Below are positions 42,937-50,964 of a stretch of DNA of 64,000 nucleotides, piece by piece. The DNA lies in assembly GCF_000961095.1 (NCBI RefSeq), contig NZ_CP011058.1:2137001-2201000 (forward strand), read 5' to 3'. The translations under genes and the position numbers were made by a program. The stretch comes from Paenibacillus beijingensis. Its GTDB lineage: Bacteria > Bacillota > Bacilli > Paenibacillales > Paenibacillaceae. The notes beneath the pieces were generated by a model. It was not told the origin of the DNA, did no database searches, and worked only from the letters and a program-made list of their open reading frames with translations. Each line of letters starts with the position of its first letter. Position 1 is the first letter of the stretch.

Positions 42937-42968
42937 AAACACCCCTGACAATTACGTCAGGAGCGTTT
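42937..42968. terminator. Terminator-like hairpin
   Basis: AAACACCCCTGAC and GTCAGGAGCGTTT pair with two mismatches and flank a short AT loop. Sixty bases downstream of the truncated permease gene on the minus strand. A sibling of this hairpin (13 of 15 positions) is at 52964-53000. Confidence 0.6.
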
Positions 42969-43027
42969 GTCCCCGAAAGCGGGCTTGCGGACTGTAGATC
43001 ATTTTGTCCTCGGCTGGCTGCAGCGGT

Positions 43028-43348
43028 TTATCCTTTTACGGCGCCGGCCACCATGCCCTTCATGATTTGTTCCTGGAAAATCAAATAGATGATAATGGTC
43101 GGTATGACCGCGATCGCCATGGCTGCCATCGTCAGGCTGTAATCCGTGCCGTAGCCGTCGGAGAAAATCGACAAGCTGAGCGGCAGCGTCTTCAGCGCCT
43201 GATCGTTAATAAACACGAGCGCAAAGGCGAAATCGTTCCAGAACCTCAGGAAGGCAAGAATGGACACGGTAGCCATTGCCGGGACCGCGAGCGGCACGAT
43301 GACCCGGAAGAAAATGCCCCAGTATCCGTTGCCGTCGATCATCGCAGC
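43028..43348 (-). pseudogene. 5'-truncated carbohydrate ABC permease (MalG-like)
   Basis: Only about 105 C-terminal residues remain: the EAA loop PAAMIDGNGYWGIFFRVIVP, then LAVPAMATVSILAFLRFWND, two more helices, and the typical ending MKGMVAGAVKG. A complete MalG-type protein has about 280 residues. The homology stops abruptly at about 43349, where the remains of an oppositely oriented sugar kinase begin, indicating a deletion that removed the first halves of both genes. No promoter or binding protein remains, so it is non-functional. Confidence 0.85.
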
Positions 43349-43352
43349 CGGT

Positions 43353-43698
43353 ACGCTGCACTATTCCTTTTCCGGGACCGGCGTGAACGTCGTCTCGGCG
43401 CTCACACAGTTCGGTCATACCGGGTATCACGTTACAACACTTCCCGCGAATGCGGTCGGCGATGCCGCTCTCGCCCAGCTTCGCAAGCTGGGCGTGACGC
43501 CGGCGTTCATCCGGAGGGACGGAAAATATGTCGGCATGTATCGGAATAATGCACGGAGAGCTGGAAGGCTTCCCTCCCGGGAAAACCGTCGCCTTCGCGG
43601 CTGCGGCGGCTATGCTCGCGCATACCGTCGTCGGCGATACTCCTCTGTCGTCGGAGAATGACATTGACCGCGCCATGACGGAGCGGCAGGCGACGTAG
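43353..43698 (+). pseudogene. PfkB-family sugar kinase (2-keto-3-deoxygluconate kinase-like) remnant with internal deletion
   Basis: The frame 43353-43531 codes TLHYSFSGTGVNVVSALTQF, then GHTGYHVTTLPANAVGDAAL and AQLRKLGVTPAFIRRDGKYV, matching the N-terminal GGTGxNVAxAL motif and following region of PfkB kinases. About 30 first residues are missing. Then at about 43545 the frame changes and the C-terminal motif appears (GKTVAFAAAAAMLAHTVVGD) with a TAG at 43696. The middle 150-200 residues, including the substrate and ATP sites, are gone. It lies directly upstream of a broken GntR regulator. Confidence 0.8.
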
Positions 43699-43708
43699 AA
43701 AGGTAGAG

Positions 43709-44467
43709 ATGGCAACCGTGAATTTGTCCCGCAACAAGCGGCCCTTGTACCTGCAAATCAAAAATATAATCAAGGATCGGATCCTGCACGGACTTTATCC
43801 GCTCGAATCGAACATTCCTCCCGAGCCGCGTCTCGAGGAAGAATTCGGCGTCAGCAAAATAACGGTCCGCAACGCGATCAAAGAGCTTGTTTAGGAAGGA
43901 TACCTGGAGACGAGCAGCGGCAAAGGGACAAAGGTCATCCGCAACACGTCGACGTCCAAGCGGTCCACCTTGAAGCGGTTCACGGAGCTGCTGGTCGAAG
44001 AAGGGCACCGCATTGAAAAACAGCTGCTGAGCGCGGAAAAGGCGGCAAACGAAGAGGGAACGATGCCTTACAAGCTGTTCGGGGAGCGTTGTATCCGCAT
44101 CGAACGGCTCTACTTGCTTAACGACGCCCCTTATATCCATTACACCCATTACTTGCCCTCGCGGGTCGGGAACGTCAAACGGTCGGAATTAAACGCGCAG
44201 TCTTTGTACGGCTGGCTGGAGGAGCGCAGCGTGACGATTGCCAAATTTCGCGACGAGTTTGCCGTGGCGGCGGCGCCATCGGACATCGAAGCGCTGCTGC
44301 TTGCGGAGAAGAGCGCTCCGATGCTGAAACGGTTTCGTTATGCCTATGACGAAGCGGGCGATGTGGTCGAATACAGCGAAGGGTACTATCGCTCCGGACT
44401 GCACCCTTATGTCGTCGACTACGACGTCTGTCTAGACCACTTTGCGTCGTTTGCTCTCACGCTGTGA
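43709..44467 (+). pseudogene. GntR/HutC-family regulator interrupted by an amber codon
   Basis: The start is at ATG 43709 after AGAAAGGTAGAG. The first 61 codons are a normal GntR winged helix (RPLYLQIKNIIKDRILHGLY, FGVSKITVRNAIKELV), then a TAG at 43892-43894. The same frame continues at once with EGYLETSSGKGTKVIRN and the whole UTRA effector-binding domain to a stop at 44465-44467. In homologues this position is normally Q (xELVQEGYL), so a single C-to-T change (CAG to TAG) would explain it. Total length would be 252 residues. With the neighbouring deleted kinase and permease, it is a decaying sugar or sugar-acid locus. Confidence 0.85.
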
Positions 44468-44495
44468 CTCTTTCTCCAACAAACCGCAAACGGTT

Positions 44496-44522
44496 GAAGT
44501 CGGCATTCCGGCTTCTTTTTTT
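44496..44522 (+). terminator. Intrinsic terminator after the gntR pseudogene
   Basis: GAAGTCGG and CCGGCTTC pair fully (one G-T) around a CATT loop and are followed by seven T's. The remaining 44523-44678 shows no gene; it must hold the sigma-factor promoter. Confidence 0.85.
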
Positions 44523-44678
44523 GCCATTTTTCTGCTTCTCCCGGTCGATTCGCCGCCCTCTTTTACTAGTGATCCCTTTCTCCTCTACCGTTTTGATAAG
44601 CGCTTCAATGCGTGTCATGACAGGCAGGAAATTTCACCCCTTTGGAAGAATAAACTAAGCAGGGGATGGTGATAAGCC

Positions 44679-45611
44679 GTGATTGAAGATCCAGTTTCAT
44701 CCGATCATCAGCTGATCATTGATGCACAGAGCGGCGACTTCGAGGCGTTTCGCATGATCGTGCTTCACTATTCAAACGCCATGCTTTCGGTCGCATACAG
44801 CGTGTTAGGAGACTTCTATGAGGCTCAAGACGTTGCACAAGAGGTTTTTGTGAAGTGTTACAAAAGCCTGCCTACCTTAAAGGACCCGTCCCGGCTCGGC
44901 AGCTGGCTCTACTCGATTGCGCATCGAACGAGTCTTGATTTTGTAAAAAAGAAAAAAGCATCCGTCCATTATGATGAAACGAATGCCCCTCAAACGGACA
45001 ATGTCAATGAATGGCTCGATCGGCATGTCATTCAAGAAGCGGTTTGGAAAGCGCTTCAAACGTTGGAGGGAAAAAGCAAGTCCGCCATTGTGCTGTACTA
45101 TTTAAGCGACTGGTCCATGAAAGAAATCGCCCACTTTCTGGATTTATCGCTGTCCGCCGTTGAAAGCCGCATTCGCCGTGCGCGGGAAACGCTTAAGGTT
45201 TATCTGGCCGACGATTTCGAATCCTTTTTCCGCTCGCAGCGGCTGGGCCGCGATTTTGAACAAATGGTGTGTGAACAACTACTGAAACGAATGGGACACT
45301 TTTATATCCCCGTTATCAATAAGAAGCAGACGACAGAATGGTTCGTCCGTCATTTTCATTTGGGAATAAGCATTCATGGGAATCTGCTGCTCGAATCAGG
45401 CCATGAATTGTATTTGCTCGAAAGCGAAACACGCTCTCCGAAGGGAATGCCCGTGCTCACGTTTTCCGTCGAGGATGCGGATGAATTATGGCTGCAGCTG
45501 ACAAGCGGTCGCGTTGATTCCGGGCCAATCGAAACTCACGAATTGTTCGGTAAGCAGTTTGTCTTTTACGATCCGGACGGCAACAAATATCAAGTCGTCG
45601 AAAATAAATAA
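44679..45611 (+). CDS. ECF sigma factor fused to a C-terminal VOC domain
   Basis: The 310-residue protein begins with a complete ECF sigma factor: region 2 at about 15-90 (AYSVLGDFYEAQDVAQEVFV, LGSWLYSIAHRTSLDFV) and region 4 at about 118-172 (KSAIVLYYLSDWSMKEIAHF, SAVESRIRRARETLK). After a short helical linker, residues 206-308 form a VOC (glyoxalase-fold) domain, with WFVRHFHLGIS, PVLTFSVEDADELW and FYDPDGNKYQVV. Metal-ligand positions are mostly not His or Glu, so ligand sensing seems more likely than catalysis. No anti-sigma gene is nearby; the fused domain may control activity, as C-terminal extensions do in ECF41 types. The GTG at 44679 follows AGGGGATGGTGAT. The next gene is a free paralogue of the VOC domain. 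Confidence 0.9.
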   Translation: MIEDPVSSDHQLIIDAQSGDFEAFRMIVLHYSNAMLSVAYSVLGDFYEAQDVAQEVFVKCYKSLPTLKDPSRLGSWLYSIAHRTSLDFVKKKKASVHYDETNAPQTDNVNEWLDRHVIQEAVWKALQTLEGKSKSAIVLYYLSDWSMKEIAHFLDLSLSAVESRIRRARETLKVYLADDFESFFRSQRLGRDFEQMVCEQLLKRMGHFYIPVINKKQTTEWFVRHFHLGISIHGNLLLESGHELYLLESETRSPKGMPVLTFSVEDADELWLQLTSGRVDSGPIETHELFGKQFVFYDPDGNKYQVVENK

Positions 45612-45693
45612 AAAGTTCATCGCCTGCGACGGGTTTGATGAAGTTGAATCGTCTATATATCGAAACCAAATGAAACGAGAGGTGCTACGAGTG

Positions 45694-46137
45694 ATGACGG
45701 AAAAAAAATCGATCGACGTCCAGCAGCAGCAGGCGGTGCGCAAGCCTATGTTAAAAAGGGTTCTCTGCAACTATTTGCCTGTCTCCAATTGGCAGCAAGC
45801 TGCCGATTGGTTCGAGGAGATGTTCGGCTTGACGGTTCGGAAACGTGAGCCTGACGGCGTCATTCTTGTCTTAGGAGACGGGCAGTGGCTGTTCCTGCTG
45901 GAAACGACGGAGAAGAGAACGGCCAACTTTTCGACCCATCAATGGGACGGGGAAAACTATGAAATGTTCTCCTTAACCTTTGAAGTCGAAGACATTGTCG
46001 AGCTTCATAAGAGGCTTCGTGAAAAAGGAGTCGAAGTTGAACCGCTGACCGACCTTGGAAGCTGCGGGCTGCAGTTTAAATTCAAGGACCCCGACGGCAA
46101 CAAGTTTAACGTGTGGCAAGACCCGGCATCGGCATAA
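45694..46137 (+). CDS. VOC-family protein, paralogue of the sigma-factor C-terminal domain
   Basis: The 147-residue protein has one VOC domain after an 18-residue polar leader. It aligns with the C-terminus of the preceding sigma factor over its whole length: KRVLCNYLPVSNWQQAADWF with KRMGHFYIPVINKKQTTEWF, FEVEDIVELHKRL with FSVEDADELWLQL, and FKDPDGNKFNVW with FYDPDGNKYQVV. They are thus tandem duplicates, one fused. I prefer the ATG at 45694 (or GTG 45691) after GAGAGGTG. It lies 82 bp after the sigma gene and probably shares its transcript. A terminator follows. It may bind the same ligand as the sigma factor. Confidence 0.88.
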   Translation: MTEKKSIDVQQQQAVRKPMLKRVLCNYLPVSNWQQAADWFEEMFGLTVRKREPDGVILVLGDGQWLFLLETTEKRTANFSTHQWDGENYEMFSLTFEVEDIVELHKRLREKGVEVEPLTDLGSCGLQFKFKDPDGNKFNVWQDPASA

Positions 46138-46150
46138 CGCATTACGGCAG

Positions 46151-46184
46151 GCTCTTCCCGCGTTCGGGGAAGAGCTTCTCTTTT
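46151..46184. terminator. Terminator between the VOC and TetR genes
   Basis: GCTCTTCCC (46151-46159) and GGGAAGAGC (46167-46175) form a perfect 9-bp stem followed by TTCTCTTTT. It follows the VOC stop by 13 bp. Confidence 0.8.
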
Positions 46185-46208
46185 GCATCGGCATCGGCAT
46201 CGGCATCG
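46185..46208. repeat. GCATCG tandem hexamer, four copies
   Basis: Four uninterrupted copies of GCATCG lie between the terminator and the end of the convergent tetR gene. No coding role is visible. Confidence 0.9.
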
Positions 46209-46221
46209 TCACTGCATCCTG

Positions 46222-46863
46222 TCACGGTTCGAAGTGCTGCGGTTCACCACGCTTTTTTCCGAACGCGGCAAACTCTGCCCGGGAAAAAACCGATATGCCG
46301 GAAAGCGTCAGTTTGTGAAACACCCGGTCCATTTCTTCTGCCGAACATGGCGTATTCTGCCCCATCCACCACTGTAACAACGTTAAAAATGTGTTCACGA
46401 TATGTTCAACCGCAATCTCATGCGGCAATTCTCCGAATTTCGGATCTAGCCCTAAACCGGCAGCTTCGTCGCGCACTAAATCGGACAGCATACACTTCAT
46501 ATGATGCAGCACCGCTGCTCCGCTTTGTTTGCCGACCGTAGCCGTATACAACCGTTTGTTGCCTTGAACATGCTGCAGCATCGGCAGGCTGAAACCAAAT
46601 GTGATCCCGCTTAACGGATCCGGCACGACACGAACGGCTCTTTGCTGCTTCAGAAATAGTTCCAGTTGATCGATGCTGCCTAACAGAAGTTGTTCTTTAT
46701 CCGAAAAATGGGAGTAGAACGTTGACCGGCCTACATTCGCCCGATCAATGATGTCTTGAACGGTTATCGCTTCATACCCCTTCTCGATCATCAGGTCCAG
46801 CAAAGCATCAACAAGCAGCGCGCGCGTACGCTGCACGCGCCGATCTTCTTTTATTTCCGACAT
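46222..46863 (-). CDS. TetR/AcrR-family transcriptional regulator
   Basis: The 213-residue protein has the N-terminal helix-turn-helix RTRALLVDALLDLMIEKGYE, then AITVQDIIDRANVGRSTFYS and HFSDKEQLL. The C-terminal half is an all-helical TetR_C33-like sensor domain. The ATG at 46863 has AAAGGAGG seven bases upstream; an ATG two codons earlier is too close. It is divergent from an MBL-fold hydrolase, and a 27-bp palindrome sits between the two, so it most likely represses both. Ligand unknown. Confidence 0.93.
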   Translation of the reverse strand: MSEIKEDRRVQRTRALLVDALLDLMIEKGYEAITVQDIIDRANVGRSTFYSHFSDKEQLLLGSIDQLELFLKQQRAVRVVPDPLSGITFGFSLPMLQHVQGNKRLYTATVGKQSGAAVLHHMKCMLSDLVRDEAAGLGLDPKFGELPHEIAVEHIVNTFLTLLQWWMGQNTPCSAEEMDRVFHKLTLSGISVFSRAEFAAFGKKRGEPQHFEP

Positions 46864-46962
46864 TCGCATTCCTCCTTTCCGAACAATCAGTGCCCAACTG
46901 TCCGTTACCGTACATTTAGAGGCAATCTGGTTATTGTCCCGCTTTATGATGAACATTATAAT

Positions 46963-46989
46963 CGTTACTGAACATGATGTTCAATAACG
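46963..46989. promoter_or_regulatory. 27-bp palindromic TetR operator
   Basis: CGTTA-C-TGAACAT-G-ATGTTCA-A-TAACG is symmetrical about base 46976 with one mismatched pair. It lies 33 bp before the MBL start and 100 bp before the tetR start, the expected place for a TetR dimer controlling both. Confidence 0.8.
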
Positions 46990-47021
46990 GATTGTATCAC
47001 TCATCGATTGAGGGTGTTGTT

Positions 47022-47741
47022 ATGCGAATAATTCAAGAGGGTTCATTGTACCAATTAACTTATTTCAAGAGCGCGTCTTTATCGGTCAATTGTTATTTTA
47101 TCGAGGAAGACAATGACCTGACTCTGATTGACACCGCCATCCCCGAATGTGCCGGCGACATTTTGCAGGCTGCGGCAGCGATTAACAAACCGATCGCAAG
47201 AATTGTACTAACCCATGCCCATCATGACCATATTGGAGGACTCGACCCGCTCAAACAGGCACTTCCCCACGCCCCGGTTTATATCTCTGCCCGGGAGGCC
47301 CGGCTGCTTGCGGGAGATTTCGCGTTGCATGCAGACGAACCCGATACGCCGATCCGGGGGATCATCCCGCAAAACATCATGACGCAGCCGGACAGGCTGT
47401 TGCATGAGGGAGACCGGATTGGGTCCCTTCTTGTACTGGCAACACCTGGTCACACTCCCGGTTCCATATCATTGCTCGACACCCGCAGCCATGCTTTGTT
47501 CGCCGGCGACTCCTTCCAGACCGAGGGCGGTGTCGCAGTAGCCGGTCAGCTTTGTCCGTCCTTCCCCTTCCCCGCTCTGGGGACCTGGAACAAACAGGCC
47601 GCTCTGGCAAGCGCTAATAGATTGCATGGCTTCCGACCTTCCTTACTCGCAACAGGTCACGGGCCAATGCTCAAGGAACCTTGTTCGGAAATGATGCGTG
47701 CCATTCACGAAGCCGAACAGAACATGGTATCGGAACAATAA
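47022..47741 (+). CDS. MBL-fold metallo-hydrolase
   Basis: The 239-residue protein has the zinc motif VLTHAHHDHIGGLDPLKQ (H-x-H-x-D-H), a further His in TPGHTPGSISL, an Asp in LFAGDSFQ, and a late His in LATGHGPML, so a complete dinuclear site. It resembles the YqjP/glyoxalase II-like branch. I use the ATG at 47022, after GAGGG; an in-frame ATG 48 bases upstream lies in the operator region. Controlled by the divergent TetR; it may hydrolyse a toxic or signalling compound that is the TetR ligand. Confidence 0.92.
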   Translation: MRIIQEGSLYQLTYFKSASLSVNCYFIEEDNDLTLIDTAIPECAGDILQAAAAINKPIARIVLTHAHHDHIGGLDPLKQALPHAPVYISAREARLLAGDFALHADEPDTPIRGIIPQNIMTQPDRLLHEGDRIGSLLVLATPGHTPGSISLLDTRSHALFAGDSFQTEGGVAVAGQLCPSFPFPALGTWNKQAALASANRLHGFRPSLLATGHGPMLKEPCSEMMRAIHEAEQNMVSEQ

Positions 47742-47753
47742 TCGGACGCGTCG

Positions 47754-48701
47754 TTACCACATCTCGTCTGGCTTCAATGAAGTCAGCCTGATGCTGCCCT
47801 CCCATAAGTCTTGGGCTTTGTTCACATTGTACGAATCGGCCGAGGAGCGGATCGGCTTCGTTCCATCAAAGTATTTTCCCGAAACTTCGGACAGGGATGG
47901 ATCCAGAAACAACTTCGCCAGCGCGTTACCGGATTGCTTGGTCGTGCGCATGTTTCGATTAAATACCGCTGCGATCGGCAGGATATAATTCCACCCAAAA
48001 CGCATCAGCGGGTTGTAGTCCCTGGCCAGACCGGATCCGGGCATCATGCCGGGATTAAACGCATTGACGCGGATCGGGATGTTTTTGCGCTTCAGCAAGC
48101 GGTCCATTTCGTATGCGGTATAGATGTTGCATAATTTCGAGGCGGTATAACGGACGCGTCCTTCGTGCTGCAGATCGGCATTTTTCCCATAGGGCTGCGG
48201 GAAGGCCAATGTTTGCGGATCCGTATAAACCGGACCGGGCATCCCCGTTTTTTTCGTCGTGTCATGCGTATCGCTGCTTACCCATACGATTTGACCGGCC
48301 GGAGACATAAGCAGAATGAGCAAATTCGCGAGCAAAAAATGTCCGAGGTGATTGACGCCGAACGTCGTTTCGAAGCCGTCTTGCGTATACGTTGTTTCCG
48401 AAACGACCTGCAAGCCCGCATTGCAAATAAGCCCCTTTAACCGCGGATGGTCCGACTTCTTCCAAGCGGCCGCGAATTCGCGAACGGAAGCCAAGGATGC
48501 CAAATCGAGCAGCAGGCCGTAGATCCGTTCGTTACCCGTACTCCTTCTCAATCGGGCGACCGCTTCCTGAACCTTGCCTTCATGACGACCGGCGATGACG
48601 ACTGTCCAGCCTTCCTTCGCCTGCCCGAGAGCCTTCGCGGTCTGGTACCCTAAGCCGGCATTGCCCCCTGTAATGATCACGGATTTATTGGACGCAGTCA
48701 C
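47754..48701 (-). CDS. SDR-family oxidoreductase (retinol dehydrogenase/protochlorophyllide reductase-like)
   Basis: The 315-residue protein is longer than the classical SDRs. The cofactor motif is VIITGGNAGLGYQTAKALGQ, the structural motif is LICNAGLQ, and the catalytic YTASK is intact (VRYTASKLCNIYTAYEMDRL). The Arg-containing IAGRHEGK after the second strand suggests NADP(H). GTG start at 48701 after GGAGGTTATGAAAC. It is divergent from a TetR gene across a clear inverted repeat. The substrate is probably a lipophilic carbonyl or alcohol. Confidence 0.92.
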   Translation of the reverse strand: MTASNKSVIITGGNAGLGYQTAKALGQAKEGWTVVIAGRHEGKVQEAVARLRRSTGNERIYGLLLDLASLASVREFAAAWKKSDHPRLKGLICNAGLQVVSETTYTQDGFETTFGVNHLGHFLLANLLILLMSPAGQIVWVSSDTHDTTKKTGMPGPVYTDPQTLAFPQPYGKNADLQHEGRVRYTASKLCNIYTAYEMDRLLKRKNIPIRVNAFNPGMMPGSGLARDYNPLMRFGWNYILPIAAVFNRNMRTTKQSGNALAKLFLDPSLSEVSGKYFDGTKPIRSSADSYNVNKAQDLWEGSIRLTSLKPDEMW

Positions 48702-48750
48702 GTTTCATAACCTCCCCGGGCTGGTGTACCCTACTCACTTGTAGTATGAT

Positions 48751-48790
48751 GACGTTGTAAACATTGTATTGGATTTATGTTTACGACGTC
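48751..48790. promoter_or_regulatory. TetR operator: 14-bp inverted repeat with 12-bp spacer
   Basis: GACGTTGTAAACAT (48751-48764) and ATGTTTACGACGTC (48777-48790) match as inverted repeats at 13 of 14 positions. The site lies between the divergent SDR and TetR genes, 50 and 35 bp from their starts. Confidence 0.75.
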
Positions 48791-48824
48791 AACATCTCGT
48801 GATCACACCAAAAGGGTGAATTTC

Positions 48825-49442
48825 ATGGACAAACCGGATAAAAAAAGCTATCATCACGGCGATCTTCGCAATACGCTGATCCGTGCAGGAATCGAATTCA
48901 TTTCCGAGAGCGGGGCATCCGGCATCGATCTGCGTAAAGTCGCCCGCCGGGCGGGAGTAAGTCATGCGGCCCCTTACCGGCATTTTGCCGATAAGAAGGC
49001 GTTAATTGCCGCAATTTGCGAAGAGGGCTTCAACCTGCTGTCGGCTGAAATAGAGCAAGCCATCCTGATGACGGATCGCAGCCCCTTCGAACAATTAAGA
49101 AGCATGGGCCACGCCTATGTTCAATTCGCCGTCCACAATCCATGGCTGGTCAGAGAAATGTTCAGCGGCTTAACGATCGAGCGCGAAGCCTACCCCGCTC
49201 TTTATCAGGTATCGAAAAAGCTGTTTCAGTTGATCGAAAACATCGTCGCCGCCGGACAAAGGACGGGTCAAATGAAAGAAGGCAGCAGCGAGGAGCTTAC
49301 TTGCGTCATCTGGTCCATGATGCATGGGGCGGCAATATTAATTATCGAAAATCAAATGAAACCGATTACGATGCAAATGGGCGGGATTGAACATATCTCC
49401 CGGGTTTGCATCGATTCCTTACTTCTTGGGCTGCGCGGATGA
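48825..49442 (+). CDS. TetR/AcrR-family transcriptional regulator
   Basis: The 205-residue protein begins with a polar stretch including YHHGDLRNTLIRAGIEFISE, then GIDLRKVARRAGVSHAAPYR and HFADKKALIAAIC. The YHHGDLR...HAAPYRHFADK pattern is characteristic of a TetR branch with a TetR_C-WHG domain (C-terminal W-H-G, seen here as MMHGAAIL). The ATG at 48825 follows AAGGGTGA. It is divergent from an SDR gene, probably its target. Confidence 0.93.
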   Translation: MDKPDKKSYHHGDLRNTLIRAGIEFISESGASGIDLRKVARRAGVSHAAPYRHFADKKALIAAICEEGFNLLSAEIEQAILMTDRSPFEQLRSMGHAYVQFAVHNPWLVREMFSGLTIEREAYPALYQVSKKLFQLIENIVAAGQRTGQMKEGSSEELTCVIWSMMHGAAILIIENQMKPITMQMGGIEHISRVCIDSLLLGLRG

Positions 49443-49591
49443 AACAACTCATTTGATCCGACAATCCCCATCCCTCCATCATTTATTTCGGCGAAAGCGA
49501 AAATCAGCGATACCGCACGTTTAGGCTCCGTTCGACTCCGCTCGGTTCGATTCGTTCCGGCTGAGGGAGTCGATGGATGCCGGGTTATTTC

Positions 49592-49776
49592 CTAACGGCT
49601 GCCATTGCCGCTAATTAAACGAAAATGACCTCTTTGGAGTTCTAACGGAGATGAGCGCAGCTATTGGATGCAAGAATAGCCCTTTTTCAACGAAAATCAT
49701 CAGATAAGGTCTCTTACAACCGTTAAATTTTGCATAAGGGCATTTTGAGCAAAATAATGTCTTACACAGCCGTTAG
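49592..49776. mobile_element. MITE-like element with 10-bp terminal inverted repeats
   Basis: The 185-bp AT-rich segment is bounded by perfect inverted repeats CTAACGGCTG (49592-49601) and CAGCCGTTAG (49767-49776). Inside are subterminal echoes (TCTAACGGAGATGAG; CAACCGTTAAATTTT) and two imperfect copies of AACGAAAAT. There is no coding frame. It could be a miniature inverted-repeat element or a family-specific intergenic repeat. No clear target duplication is visible. It lies in the otherwise empty 526-bp gap 49443-49968. Confidence 0.5.
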
Positions 49777-49886
49777 ATCTCAAAGGTCATTCATCCATCC
49801 CGTCCGCGCAGGCTGAACCTACGACCCCATCGCTGCCAGCGATGCGCTCAATCCACAATTCTTAGATTCGCATAACTTCCTAAACA

Positions 49887-49916
49887 ACAAAAAACCTTTA
49901 CCGTAAGCGGTAAAGG
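49887..49916 (-). terminator. Terminator of the HD-GYP gene
   Basis: CCTTTACCG (49895-49903) and CGGTAAAGG (49908-49916) form a perfect 9-bp stem with a four-base loop, followed on the minus strand by TTTTTTG. It lies 52 bp after the stop. Confidence 0.85.
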
Positions 49917-49968
49917 CGGTAAAGGAAAAATATCGATGAAGTTCGTTATGGCCGGTCCATAACTCCCG

Positions 49969-50964
49969 TTAATTCACTAACGATGCCTTGGCCTGGGATG
50001 CACTGAACGCCGGTTTCTCGGGCTGGAGCTTGCCTTCGCGGGTCAAAACCGCGAGAAATGCACTGGCCGCAGCGGGATCGAATTGCGTGCCGCTGTTTCT
50101 CCTCAGCTCCTCGGCAGCCGTCTCGACCGTCAGCTTCTGTCTATAGGACCGATTGGTCGTCATCGCATCGAAGGCGTCGGCTACGCCGAGAATGCGCGCG
50201 CCAAGCGGGATCCCGGCTCCTTTCAAACCGGCGGGATAACCGTTGCCGTCCGGACGTTCATGATGGTAGCGAACCATGTCCGTAATGCCCAGCTCACGCA
50301 GCCGCTTCATATTTTTCACGATTTGATAGCCTTCTTCCGGATGTTTCTTCATAATGGCGTATTCACCCTCGGTTAACCGGCTCTCTTTTTGCAAAATCGC
50401 ATCCGGCGTGCCGATTTTCCCGATATCATGAATGAGTCCGCCTAAAAAGATCGCATCCTGCTCTTTATGGGAAAGCCCCATCTCCTTGGCGATGCTGCGG
50501 GCATATTCAGCTACATTGTGCGAATGAAACGCCGTATAGGGATCGCGCGCATCGATCGTTTTGCCCAACGATAAGATCGTGTTCATCAATAAATCTTCCT
50601 GCTCTTTTTTCCCTTTGTAGTGGCGTGCCGATATCCAAACGACCCTTCTTACGATCAGCAGCAGAACGGCATAGGACGCGGCAACGACGATCAGTACGGG
50701 ATCAGGCGCATTTACGGCAAATACGGTGCCCAGCAAAGCAGCGCCGATTAGCGCGAGCAGCGGCCCTGATAAATCAAGCGTGGCCAATAAAACGACCGGG
50801 TACACATACAAACCGAGCAGCAGCTCGGAGTCAAACAACACATTCAGCACAATTGCGACCGCAGAGGCCATGAAAAAGAGGCTCCAAAAAATAACGCCAT
50901 ATTTCCGTAACGCGATTGGGCAGAATTCATCATCCTGTGTCCAGCGGGCCCATTCGTCTTTCAT
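49969..50964 (-). CDS. HD-GYP domain protein, putative cyclic-di-GMP phosphodiesterase
   Basis: The 331-residue protein has three to four N-terminal helices at about 20-115 (YGVIFWSLFFMASAVAIVLN; VNAPDPVLIVVAASYAVLLL), then the HD-GYP domain. The HD pair is at 179-180 (LIHDIGKIGTPDAIL) and the GYP motif is HHERPDGNGYP at 234-244. These are the metal and phosphodiesterase residues of the HD-GYP family, which degrades c-di-GMP or related dinucleotides. The membrane segment lacks a recognised sensor fold. ATG at 50964 after GGAGGGAG. Single-gene unit. Confidence 0.93.
   Translation of the reverse strand: MKDEWARWTQDDEFCPIALRKYGVIFWSLFFMASAVAIVLNVLFDSELLLGLYVYPVVLLATLDLSGPLLALIGAALLGTVFAVNAPDPVLIVVAASYAVLLLIVRRVVWISARHYKGKKEQEDLLMNTILSLGKTIDARDPYTAFHSHNVAEYARSIAKEMGLSHKEQDAIFLGGLIHDIGKIGTPDAILQKESRLTEGEYAIMKKHPEEGYQIVKNMKRLRELGITDMVRYHHERPDGNGYPAGLKGAGIPLGARILGVADAFDAMTTNRSYRQKLTVETAAEELRRNSGTQFDPAAASAFLAVLTREGKLQPEKPAFSASQAKASLVN

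Noticed and set aside
44600..44640. ECF autoregulatory promoter near TGTCATGACA
   Set aside because: It resembles the ECF41 -35 element TGTCACA, but no CGTC -10 is correctly spaced, so I do not annotate it.
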